The notes under the pieces were generated by a model. That model was not told the DNA's origin, did no database searches, and saw only the letters and a list, made by a program, of their open reading frames with translations. This document shows, in pieces, positions 7,979 through 15,581 of a DNA stretch of 64,000 nucleotides (within the stretch, counting starts at the first letter, position 1; every line of letters starts with the position of its first letter). The DNA lies in the NCBI RefSeq assembly GCF_001905665.1, contig NZ_LIVX01000006.1, forward strand, positions 372,001 to 436,000, in the 5' to 3' direction. Position numbers and translations under genes: made by a program. The DNA is from Streptomyces sp. CB02261 (lineage in GTDB: Bacteria; Actinomycetota; Actinomycetes; Streptomycetales; Streptomycetaceae).

Positions 7979-10177
7979 ATGCCTCAGCCCTTCGTCATGC
8001 CGGATTTCTATGTTCCGTATCCGGCGCGGCTCAACCCCCATGTGGAGACCGCCCGCACACACACCCGGGACTGGGCGCGGGAGATGGGGATGCTGGAGGG
8101 TTCGGGCGTCTGGGAGCAGCACGACCTCGACTCCCACGACTACGCGCTGCTCTGCGCGTACACGCATCCCGACTGCGACAGCGAGGCCCTCGACCTCGTC
8201 ACGGACTGGTACACGTGGGTGTTCTTCTTCGACGACCACTTCCTGGAGGTCTTCAAGCGGACCCAGGACCGGGCCGGCAGCAAGGCCTACCTGGACCGGC
8301 TGCCGCTGTTCATGCCGGCCGACCCGGCGACGGGCATGCCCGAGCCCACCAACCCCGTGGAGGCGGGTCTCGCCGACCTGTGGCGGCGTACCGTCCCCTC
8401 GATGTCCGGGGGCTGGCGGGTGCGGTTCGCGGAGGCGACCGAGCACCTGCTGTACGAGTCGCTCTGGGAACTCGACAACATCAACGGGGGGCGCGTCGCC
8501 AACCCCGTGGAGTACATCGAGATGCGCCGCAAGGTGGGCGGCGCGCCCTGGTCGGCGGGGCTCGTGGAGTACGCGGCGGGGGCGGAGGTCCCGGACCGGG
8601 TGGCGTACTCCCGGCCGCTCCGCGTCCTCAGGGACGCCTTCTCCGACGCCGTGCACCTGCGCAACGACCTCTTCTCGTACCAGCGCGAGGTGGAGGACGA
8701 GGGCGAGAACAGCAACGGCGTCCTCGTCCTGGAGCGGTTCCTCGGCTGTACGACGCAGGAGGCAGCGAACGCCGTCAACGACCTGCTGACCTCGCGGCTC
8801 CAGCAGTTCGAGAACACGGCCCTGACCGAGGTCCCGCTGCTGGCCGCCGAGAAGGGTCTGGGGCCGGAGGAGTGCGCGGCCGTGGCGGCGTACGCCAAGG
8901 GGCTCCAGGACTGGCAGTCCGGCGGTCACGAGTGGCACATGCGCTCCAGCCGGTACATGAACGAGGGCATGGTCGCCGGGCCCTCGCGGCTCGACGGGGT
9001 GATCGGCACCTCCGCCCTCGACATCCGGACCCTGTTCGGCCGCCCGGCCGCCTCCCGGCTGCGGACGCTCACGCACGTGCCGCACCAGCAGGTGGGGCCC
9101 TCGCTCCTGCCGGAGTTCGACCTGCCGTACCCGTTGACGCTCAGCCCGCACCACCAGGAGGCCAAGCGGCGCTCCGAGGACTGGGCGGAGCGGATGGGGC
9201 TCCTGGACGACATCTGGGACCGTCCGCTGATGGACGGCTTCGACCTGGCGCTCTGCTCGGCGGGGCTCGACCCGGACGCCACCCTGGAGGAGCTGGAGCT
9301 CAGCGCCGAGTGGCTGACCTGGGGGACGTACGGGGACGACTACTACCCCCTCGTCTTCGGGCGGCCGCGCGACCTGGCGGGTGCCAAGCGCCTCACGGAG
9401 CGGCTCAAGTCCTGCATGTCGGTGAAGGATCCGGCGGCCGGGCGGGCCCTCGCCTCCCATCCGATGGAGGTCGCGCTCGCCGACCTGTGGGCGCGGACCG
9501 CGGGCCCGATGGGCCCGGAGGCGCGGCTCCAGCTCCGGACCGCGCTGGACGCGATGCTCGACAGCTGGCTGTGGGAGCTGCACAACCAGGCGCAGCACCG
9601 GGTGCCCGATCCGGTGGACTACATCGAGATGCGGCGGACCACCTTCGGCTCCGAGCTGACGATGCTGCTGTGCCGGCTGCGGCACACCGAGGCCCTGCCG
9701 TCGGAGATCTACCGGACCGGTACGGTCCGCGCCCTGGAGCACTCGGTCTCCGACTACGCGACGCTCCTCAACGACCTCTTCTCGTACCAGAAGGAGATCG
9801 AGGTCGAGGGTGAGGTGCACAACGGCGTGCTGGTGCTGCAGAAGTTCTTCGACTGCGACTACCCGACGGCGGTGGCGATGGTCGACGACCTGATGCGGGG
9901 GCGGCTGCGCCAGTACGAGCACCTGAAGGAGACCGAAGTGCCCGTGCTCTACGAGGACTTCGGTCTCGACCAGGAGGGCCGGGCGGCGTTCGAGGCGTAT
10001 CTGCGAGAGCTGGAGGACTGGCTCGCCGGGATCCTCAACTGGCACCGGAGCGTGCGGCGTTACCGTGCCGAGGACGTCCACGGGGGCAGCGGCAACCCGC
10101 TGGTGGGCCGTGGACCGACGGGTCTGGGCACCGCGGCCGCGCGGGTGGCCTCCCTCATCGGGTCCGCGACGCGCTGA
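7979..10177 (+). CDS. geoA: Bifunctional germacradienol/geosmin synthase
   Basis: This 732-residue protein converts farnesyl diphosphate to germacradienol in its N-terminal half and then to geosmin, the earthy odorant, in its C-terminal half. Both halves are class I terpene synthase folds. The N-terminal half carries DDHFLE (Asp85-Asp86) and NDLFSYQRE (Asn229). The C-terminal half carries the degenerate DDYYP (Asp453) and NDLFSYQKE (Asn598). The two DLFSYQ(R/K)E blocks and the total length are diagnostic of geosmin synthase. The start is ATG 7979, giving MPQPFVMPDFYVPYP, a typical N-terminus; GGAAGG lies at 7962-7967. The gene stands alone between two terminators. The upstream 100 bases contain an AT-richer patch (TTCATAGGACTATTC) that may be part of the promoter. 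Confidence 0.97.
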   Translation: MPQPFVMPDFYVPYPARLNPHVETARTHTRDWAREMGMLEGSGVWEQHDLDSHDYALLCAYTHPDCDSEALDLVTDWYTWVFFFDDHFLEVFKRTQDRAGSKAYLDRLPLFMPADPATGMPEPTNPVEAGLADLWRRTVPSMSGGWRVRFAEATEHLLYESLWELDNINGGRVANPVEYIEMRRKVGGAPWSAGLVEYAAGAEVPDRVAYSRPLRVLRDAFSDAVHLRNDLFSYQREVEDEGENSNGVLVLERFLGCTTQEAANAVNDLLTSRLQQFENTALTEVPLLAAEKGLGPEECAAVAAYAKGLQDWQSGGHEWHMRSSRYMNEGMVAGPSRLDGVIGTSALDIRTLFGRPAASRLRTLTHVPHQQVGPSLLPEFDLPYPLTLSPHHQEAKRRSEDWAERMGLLDDIWDRPLMDGFDLALCSAGLDPDATLEELELSAEWLTWGTYGDDYYPLVFGRPRDLAGAKRLTERLKSCMSVKDPAAGRALASHPMEVALADLWARTAGPMGPEARLQLRTALDAMLDSWLWELHNQAQHRVPDPVDYIEMRRTTFGSELTMLLCRLRHTEALPSEIYRTGTVRALEHSVSDYATLLNDLFSYQKEIEVEGEVHNGVLVLQKFFDCDYPTAVAMVDDLMRGRLRQYEHLKETEVPVLYEDFGLDQEGRAAFEAYLRELEDWLAGILNWHRSVRRYRAEDVHGGSGNPLVGRGPTGLGTAAARVASLIGSATR

Positions 10178-10186
10178 GACACGGAC

Positions 10187-10224
10187 GGGGGCCGGCCACG
10201 GGGGTGCTCCCGTGGCCGGCCCCC
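10187..10224. terminator. Strong hairpin between geosmin synthase and the S4-domain gene
   Basis: GGGGGCCGGCCACGGG at 10187-10202 is the exact reverse complement of 10209-10224, with a six-base loop. It lies between two convergent stop codons and can serve both genes. Confidence 0.85.
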
Positions 10225-10237
10225 GGAGCCGTACGGA

Positions 10238-10603
10238 TCAGGGGCGTCGGCCGCGCAGCTCGTCGAGTTCGCGGCGGTCGCGCTTGGTGGGGCGCCCGGC
10301 GCCCCGGTCGCGCACGGCGGCGACGGCCACGTGCTCGCGCGGCGGCGGGGGCGGACTGTTGTCCACGTACGCCTCGACGGCGACCGGCGGGCCCACCCGC
10401 TTGGTGTGGAGCTCCTTGACCTCGACGATCCGCTCGCGGCCGCCGTGGAAGAGCCTGACCTCGTCGCCGGGCTTCACCGGCTGGGCGGGCTTGGCCCGCT
10501 CGCCGTTGACCTTGACGTGTCCGGCCCGGCAGGCCGCGGCGGCCTGGGAGCGGGTCTTGGTGAGCCGGACCGCCCAGATCCAGCTGTCGACGCGTGCGCT
10601 CAT
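10238..10603 (-). CDS. S4-domain RNA-binding protein, Hsp15-like
   Basis: A 121-residue protein starting at ATG 10603 with a CGGAGGAG site about 11 bases upstream. The N-terminal S4 fold is recognisable (RVDSWIWAVRLTKTRSQAAA, then GHVKVNGERAKPAQPVKPGD). A basic C-terminal tail follows (GRPTKRDRRELDELRGR). The length and tail match heat-shock protein 15, which binds stalled 50S subunits carrying nascent chains, or a related RNA-binding factor. It follows the conserved 166-residue gene by 17 bases on the same strand, so the two are probably co-transcribed. Confidence 0.85.
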   Translation of the reverse strand: MSARVDSWIWAVRLTKTRSQAAAACRAGHVKVNGERAKPAQPVKPGDEVRLFHGGRERIVEVKELHTKRVGPPVAVEAYVDNSPPPPPREHVAVAAVRDRGAGRPTKRDRRELDELRGRRP

Positions 10604-10620
10604 CGGCCCCCGCTCCTCCG

Positions 10621-11121
10621 TCAGCCCTGCTGGAACAGCTCGGCGGGAAGCGGCTTGAGCAGCGCGTACAGGTCGTCCGTGATCGGCCGGTCCCAACTGG
10701 CGATCGTCACGAGGACGTTGTCGCTGCGGTCGAACTGGACGCAGGAGATACGGCTCTCGGAGAGCTTGAGGCGGCGGACGATCAGGAGGTTGTCGCCCTG
10801 CATCACGGGGACGTCCTCGATGTCGAGGACCTCGACCGGCTCGTCGTTCTCGAGGGCGGCGAGGAGCTGGGCCACCTCGAAGGGGATCTGGCCCTCCGCG
10901 AGCTCGCGCGCCGGGGAGCCCTCCGGCAGGTTGCCGATGATCATCGCGGGGCCGCGGCCGCCGAACAGGTCGTAGCGGAGGAAGACGCCCTGGCAGGAGC
11001 CGTCGGGTGCGGGCAGCAGGCCGGCGCCGAGGTTGCCGGGCCAGTCCCCCGGGTCCATGGCCAGGACATCGAAGTCCGGGCCCGCGGGTGTGGCGGCGCT
11101 GCGGCGGCGGAGGAAGGACAT
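10621..11121 (-). CDS. Conserved actinomycete hypothetical protein
   Basis: The frame encodes 166 residues from ATG 11121. An upstream extension is possible, but MSFLRRRSA followed by a structured region is the most natural N-terminus. The protein is acidic and shows alternating strand-like segments (FDVLAMDPGDWPGNLGAGLL, VEVLDIEDVPVMQGDNLLIV) and the pattern DRSDNVLVTIASWDRP near the end. No membrane segment, signal peptide or catalytic motif is visible and I do not recognise a functional family. It sits 17 bases upstream of the S4-domain gene in the same direction. The 214 bases upstream of it hold no recognisable gene. Confidence 0.75.
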   Translation of the reverse strand: MSFLRRRSAATPAGPDFDVLAMDPGDWPGNLGAGLLPAPDGSCQGVFLRYDLFGGRGPAMIIGNLPEGSPARELAEGQIPFEVAQLLAALENDEPVEVLDIEDVPVMQGDNLLIVRRLKLSESRISCVQFDRSDNVLVTIASWDRPITDDLYALLKPLPAELFQQG

Positions 11122-11335
11122 ACGGCCATGGTACGTGCCCGGGCGCGCGACGCGACGCGCCGGGCGGCTCCGGGCGGCGGGCCCCGCGCGGCGGGGTCCG
11201 GGAGCCTCGCACGGCGCTCCCGGACCGTGCCGGCGCGGTGCTGCCGAGGCTCCCGCCCCGGTCGCGGACGGTGACCTGGGGGGCGCGGTCCTCACGGACG
11301 GTGAGCACGCCCGGTGCCCCGCGCCCCCCCGTGGC

Positions 11336-12517
11336 TCAGCTCGTGGGCGGCGTGTCCCCGACGAGCCACATCGAGAAGAACTGCGCGCCGCCTCCGTAGG
11401 CGTGCCCGAGGGCCCGGCGCGCGCCGTCGACCTGGTGCTCGCCCGCCTCCCCGCGCACCTGCAGGGCGGCCTCGGCGAAGCGGATCATCCCGGAGGCTCC
11501 GATGGGGTTGGTGGAGAGCACTCCTCCGGAGGGGTTCACGGGCAGGTCGCCGTCGAGTTCGGTGACCCCGGCCTCGGTGAGCTTCCAGCCCTCGCCCTCC
11601 TCGGCGAAGCCGAGGTTCTCCAGCCACATCGGCTCGTACCAGGAGAACGGCACGTACATCTCGACGGCGTCGATCTCCCGCCGGGGGTCAGTCACGCCGG
11701 CCTGCCGGTAGACGTCGGCGGCGCAGTCCCGTCCGGCCCGCGGCGAGACGAAGTCCTTGCCGGCGAAGAGGGTCGGTTCGCTGCGCATCGCGCCGCCGTG
11801 CACCCAGGCGGGCGGCCGGGGCGAACGGGCCGCGCCCGCACGGTCGGTGAGGACCATCGCGCAGGCGCCGTCCGACGAGGGGCAGGTCTCCGAGTAGCGG
11901 ATCGGGTCCCAGAGCATCGGGGACGCCTGCACCTTCTCCAGGGTGAGGTCGTGCTCGTGGAGGTGGGCGTACGGGTTGAGCAGCGCGTTGCGCCGGTCCT
12001 TGTACGCGACGAGGGAGCCGATGGTGTCGGGGGCGCCGGTGCGGCGCATGTAGGCCCGGACGTGAGGGGCGAAGAAGCCGCCGGCGCCCGCGAGCAGCGG
12101 CTGCTGGAAGGGGACGGGCAGGGAGAGGCCCCACATGGCGTTGGACTCGGACTGCTTCTCGAACGCGAGGGTGAGGACGGTCCGGTGGACGCGCGCGGCG
12201 ACCAGGTCGGCGGCGACGAGCGCGGTGGAACCGCCGACCGATCCGGCGGTGTGCACCCGGATCATGGGCTTGCCGACCGCGCCGAGGGCGTCCGCGAGGT
12301 ACAGCTCCGGCATCATCACGCCCTCGAAGAAGTCGGGGGCCTTGCCGATGACGACGGCGTCGATGTCCGCCCAGGTCAGCTCGGCGTCCTCCAGGGCGCG
12401 GACCGCGGCCTCGCGGACGAGTCCGGCGATCGACACGTCCCGGCGGGCGGCGACGTGCTTGGTCTGGCCGATGCCGACGACGGCCACCGGTTCCTTGGCC
12501 ACGGGCTCACCGGACAC
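11336..12517 (-). CDS. Thiolase-fold lipid-transfer-type protein lacking the catalytic Cys (Ltp-like)
   Basis: The 393-residue protein starts at GTG 12517 and overlaps the end of the previous thiolase gene by 11 bases. It has the two-domain thiolase fold: PVAVVGIGQTK at the start, HTAGSVGGSTAL around residue 93, and a C-terminal NPSGGVLSTNPIGASGMIR block. The nucleophilic Cys of true thiolases is Ser93 here, and the second catalytic Cys near the C-terminus is replaced in HAYGGGAQ by Tyr. This pattern is known from Ltp2-type aldolases that work with a DUF35 partner in sterol side-chain cleavage. I infer a retro-aldol or other C-C cleaving role on an acyl-CoA rather than classical thiolysis. 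The DUF35 partner is encoded two genes upstream. Confidence 0.8.
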   Translation of the reverse strand: MSGEPVAKEPVAVVGIGQTKHVAARRDVSIAGLVREAAVRALEDAELTWADIDAVVIGKAPDFFEGVMMPELYLADALGAVGKPMIRVHTAGSVGGSTALVAADLVAARVHRTVLTLAFEKQSESNAMWGLSLPVPFQQPLLAGAGGFFAPHVRAYMRRTGAPDTIGSLVAYKDRRNALLNPYAHLHEHDLTLEKVQASPMLWDPIRYSETCPSSDGACAMVLTDRAGAARSPRPPAWVHGGAMRSEPTLFAGKDFVSPRAGRDCAADVYRQAGVTDPRREIDAVEMYVPFSWYEPMWLENLGFAEEGEGWKLTEAGVTELDGDLPVNPSGGVLSTNPIGASGMIRFAEAALQVRGEAGEHQVDGARRALGHAYGGGAQFFSMWLVGDTPPTS

Positions 12518-13577
12518 GGTTCTCCCCTTCCAGGACGGCGACCAGGTTCTGCTGGAGGCAGGGGCCCGAGGTCGCGTGGGCGAGGGCGCGGTCGGAGTCG
12601 CCGCGGTGGATGCGGGCGGCGGCCTCGCCGAGCCGGATGAGGCCGGTGGCCATGACGGGGTTGGCGGCGAGGGCGCCGCCGGAGGGATTGACGCGGACGG
12701 TGTCGTCGAGGCGGAGGGCCTTGGCGAGCACGACCTCCTGGGAGGTGAACGGCGCGTGGAGTTCGGCGGTGTCGACGGGCCGCTCGAAGGCTCCGGCGCG
12801 TTCGGCGGCGAGGCGGGTGGAGGGCGAGTCGGTGAGGTCCCGGACCCCGAGGGAGTGGGCCTCGACGCGGTGGTCCATGCCCCGGATCCAGGCGGGCCGG
12901 TCGCAGAGTTCACGGGCCCGGTCCCCGGCGGCCAGGATCACGGCGGCGGCGCCGTCGCCGATGGGCGGGCAGTCGCCGGTGCGCAGCGGCCGGACGACGT
13001 AGTCGCCCTGAGGGCGGGGACCGGGCAGCTGGGCGTGGGGGTTCGCGGTGGCGTCCTCACGGCTGCGGGCGGCGATCGCGGCGAGGGCGGGTTCGTCGGT
13101 GTCGCCGGCGTCGACGAGCGCCTGCGCCTGGAGGGCGGCGAGGGCGACGGAGTCGGGCCAGAGCGGGGCGAGGTAGTACGGGTCGAGCTGGCGGGTGAGG
13201 ACGTCCCGGACGGAGCCGGGCGAGGACTTTCCGTAGGAGTAGACGAGGGCGGTGTCGGCCTGGCCGGTGAGGAGCTTCACCCAGGCCTCGTACAGCGCCC
13301 AGGCGCCGTCGGTCTCGACGTGGGACTCGGAGATGGGGGGCCAGGCGCCGACGCCGTCGAGGGCCATGGTGAAGGAGAAGGCCCGGCCGGCGAGGTAGTC
13401 GGAGGAGCCGGAGCAGGTGAAGCCGATGTCGGAGGTCTTGAGCCCGGTCCGCCGGAGCACCTCGTGGAGGACGGGCATGACCATCTCGACCTCGGAGAGG
13501 TCGTCGGTGCGGCGGCGGTGGTCGCTCTGGGCGAAGGCGACGATCGCCACCTCTCGGCCCGGCCGGTGCGGCGTCAC
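12507..13577 (-). CDS. Second thiolase-fold protein without catalytic Cys
   Basis: This 356-residue protein has the same fold family as its downstream neighbour. It begins at GTG 13577, overlapping the DUF35 stop in a GTGA arrangement, and ends 11 bases inside the next gene. The position of the thiolase nucleophile is Asp90 (HVETDGAWALYEA), and the C-terminal Cys motif is degenerate (HATSGPCLQQN). The NPSGG signature is retained (VRVNPSGGALAANP). The pair of unequal, Cys-less thiolase subunits suggests a heteromeric complex with the DUF35 protein. Substrate is unknown; an acyl-CoA derived from a lipid, sterol or aromatic side chain is plausible from the flanking crotonase and acyl-CoA ligase genes. 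Confidence 0.8.
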   Translation of the reverse strand: MTPHRPGREVAIVAFAQSDHRRRTDDLSEVEMVMPVLHEVLRRTGLKTSDIGFTCSGSSDYLAGRAFSFTMALDGVGAWPPISESHVETDGAWALYEAWVKLLTGQADTALVYSYGKSSPGSVRDVLTRQLDPYYLAPLWPDSVALAALQAQALVDAGDTDEPALAAIAARSREDATANPHAQLPGPRPQGDYVVRPLRTGDCPPIGDGAAAVILAAGDRARELCDRPAWIRGMDHRVEAHSLGVRDLTDSPSTRLAAERAGAFERPVDTAELHAPFTSQEVVLAKALRLDDTVRVNPSGGALAANPVMATGLIRLGEAAARIHRGDSDRALAHATSGPCLQQNLVAVLEGENRVR

Positions 13578-14542
13578 AGCAGCTCCTTGTAGGTGTCGTA
13601 GTCGGCGTCGGGCTCGCCGGTGGGGCGGTAGTGGTCGGGGTAGCGGCCGTCCTCGCTCCACACGGGTTCGACGCGCAGACCCATGCGGACCTGGTCGTAC
13701 GGGATGCCGCCGATGCGGCCGTGGAGGGCGAGCCCGGCACCGTCGAGGGCGATGTGGGCGTAGACGTACGGCACCTCGATGGCGTCGTTCCCGGCGTTCC
13801 TTGCCTTGATGTTGACGATGCAGTACGTGGTGACGGTGCCCCTCGGCCCGACCTCGACCTGGTCGGTGGTGGCGACGCCGCAGGTGGGGCAGGCGCCGCG
13901 GGGCGGCACGTACACCTTGGTGCAGGAGGGGCAGCGTTCGCCGACCGTCCGGCGCTCGGCGAGCGCGTGCAGATAGCGGGTCTGGGCGCGGCCGGGGCTG
14001 TAGGTGTAGTCGAGGCGGGCGGCGGCGACGATGCCGGTGACGGGGGCGTCGAACAGGCCGTCGTGGGCCTGTGGTCCGGGCGCGGGACCGCTGTCGTGCG
14101 GTTCGAAGCAGGCGATGTCCGTGATGGCGCCGATGCGGTCGGCGGCCCACCGGATCCTGACCCGCAGCCCGGTGTGCACGGCGTCGGGGCCGGGCGCGTC
14201 GAGGGCGTGGAGCAGGGCGGTGTCGGCGCCGTCGAGGCGGACGAGGACCCAGGCGAAGGGGGTCGTCAGGGGCTGGCCGGGGCGGGGCTCGTGGTTCCAG
14301 GCCCAGGTGGTGACGGTGCCCGTGGCGGCGACCTCGACGAGGTCGCGCAGCTCGGCGGCGGTGGCGGGGTCGTACTCGACGGGCGGGACGAGCACCTCGC
14401 CGCTCCCGGTGCGGACTCCGAGCACGGTCCGTTCGCGCAGTCCGGTGAGGAAGGCGGACTGGACGGGGCCGAGGGAGCGGGTGAAGGGGAACTCGACGAC
14501 GAGGGGGGCGCGGAGGGCCTCCGGCGGTGGGGTGACGGTCAT
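13574..14542 (-). CDS. Double DUF35/OB-fold protein with zinc ribbon
   Basis: The 322-residue product has two OB-fold (DUF35, ChsH2-like) halves. Only the second half has an intact rubredoxin-like zinc ribbon, CPSCTKVYVPPRGACPTC (four Cys), followed by its OB barrel (GPRGTVTTYCIVNIKAR). The first half (residues about 10-150) keeps the OB-like pattern without Cys. Such proteins bind acyl-CoA and serve as scaffolds for partner thiolase-fold or MaoC-fold enzymes. The 4-base overlap with the downstream thiolase-like gene implies coupled synthesis and complex formation. The start ATG 14542 lies 73 bases after the crotonase stop. Confidence 0.85.
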   Translation of the reverse strand: MTVTPPPEALRAPLVVEFPFTRSLGPVQSAFLTGLRERTVLGVRTGSGEVLVPPVEYDPATAAELRDLVEVAATGTVTTWAWNHEPRPGQPLTTPFAWVLVRLDGADTALLHALDAPGPDAVHTGLRVRIRWAADRIGAITDIACFEPHDSGPAPGPQAHDGLFDAPVTGIVAAARLDYTYSPGRAQTRYLHALAERRTVGERCPSCTKVYVPPRGACPTCGVATTDQVEVGPRGTVTTYCIVNIKARNAGNDAIEVPYVYAHIALDGAGLALHGRIGGIPYDQVRMGLRVEPVWSEDGRYPDHYRPTGEPDADYDTYKELL

Positions 14543-14615
14543 GCGGCGGGCTCCTTCGTGGGACGGTCGGTGGGCGTACGGGTCGAGCCGCTGCGCGGGG
14601 CCTCCGGGGAGGACG

Positions 14616-15416
14616 TCACTCCCGGCGGTACACCGGCGCCCGCTTCTCCGCGAACGCGCGCGCCCCCTCCTTCGCGTCGGCCGTGTCGAAGATCGGCCAT
14701 CCCCGGTCGAGTTCGGCGGCCAGCCCCTCCGTCTCGGACATCGCGGCGGTCTCGTAGACGGAGGCCTTGACGGCCTCGACGGCGAGCGGGCCGCACGCGT
14801 TGACGCGCTCGGCGATGTCGAGGGCGGTCTCGAGGGCCGTGCCGTCGGGGACCACCCGTCCGACGAGTCCGATGCGGGCGGCTTCCTCGGCGGTGTACGG
14901 GCGGCCGGTGAGGAGCATCTCCAGGGCGTGGGTGCGGGCGATCTGGCGGGGCAGGCGGACGGTGGAGCCGCCGATGGGGAAGAGGCCGCGCCGGACCTCG
15001 AAGAGGCCGAAGGTGGCGGAGGCGGCCGCGACCCTGATGTCGGTGCCCTGGAGGATCTCGGTGCCGCCGGCGACGCAGTACCCCTCGACGGCGGCGATGA
15101 CGGGTTTGCGGGGTCGGTGGTGGCGGAGCATCGCCTTCCAGTGGAGGTCGGGGTCGGCCTTCAGCCGGTCCCGGTACCGCTCGCCCTCCATCCCCTCGCC
15201 GGCCAGGGCCTTGAGGTCCATGCCGGCGCAGAAGGCGCCGCCCGCGCCGGTGAGGACGACGGAGCGGACGCTGTCGTCGGCGTCGGCTTCGAGCCAGCCG
15301 TCGTAGAGGCCGACGAGCATCGGCAGCGAGAGGGCGTTCTTGGCCTCGGGGCGGTTCAGGGTGAGTACGAGCGTGCCGCCTTCGCGCCGCACGGTGAGGT
15401 GTTCGGTGCCACCCAT
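14616..15416 (-). CDS. Enoyl-CoA hydratase/isomerase (crotonase family)
   Basis: The protein is 266 residues long, the usual crotonase length. It starts at ATG 15416 with GGGAGA about 7 bases upstream. The oxyanion-hole motifs are clear: TGAGGAFCAGMDLKAL in the first half and AVEGYCVAGGTEILQGTDIR in the second. GLFEVRRGLFPIGG is also conserved. It should hydrate or isomerise an unsaturated acyl-CoA in beta-oxidation. It is the first gene of the rightward-to-leftward operon crotonase, DUF35, thiolase-like, thiolase-like. It is divergent from the acyl-CoA ligase at 15582, with a palindromic operator between them. Confidence 0.92.
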   Translation of the reverse strand: MGGTEHLTVRREGGTLVLTLNRPEAKNALSLPMLVGLYDGWLEADADDSVRSVVLTGAGGAFCAGMDLKALAGEGMEGERYRDRLKADPDLHWKAMLRHHRPRKPVIAAVEGYCVAGGTEILQGTDIRVAAASATFGLFEVRRGLFPIGGSTVRLPRQIARTHALEMLLTGRPYTAEEAARIGLVGRVVPDGTALETALDIAERVNACGPLAVEAVKASVYETAAMSETEGLAAELDRGWPIFDTADAKEGARAFAEKRAPVYRRE

Positions 15417-15479
15417 GGGGTTCTCCCGTCTCCAGTTCTGGAACAGGTTGCAGGAGCCCGGGGCCCAGTTCAATAGTTT

Positions 15480-15496
15480 TCTGACACCTAGTCAGA
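15480..15496. promoter_or_regulatory. Inverted-repeat operator TCTGAC-N5-GTCAGA
   Basis: A perfect 6-bp inverted repeat with five-base spacer lies in the 165-bp region between the divergent crotonase and acyl-CoA ligase genes, 64 and 86 bases from their starts. Nearly the same sequence, including the flanking TT and TTCTT, recurs at 33797-33813 before another acyl-CoA gene pair. A TetR-family repressor is the likely ligand, but none is encoded next to it. Confidence 0.65.
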
Positions 15497-15581
15497 TTCT
15501 TCTGCGCGGACTCTTCCCCCCGTCGGCGTACGGCGCTCTAATGACCGCCCGAGTCCGTACGTACCGGGGTCAGGAGGAACG

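Noticed and set aside
5300..10081. A 1593-codon open frame on the minus strand
   Set aside because: It is antisense to the amidase and geosmin synthase genes; long false frames of this kind are common in GC-rich DNA. Its product is a low-complexity Arg/Pro/Val string.
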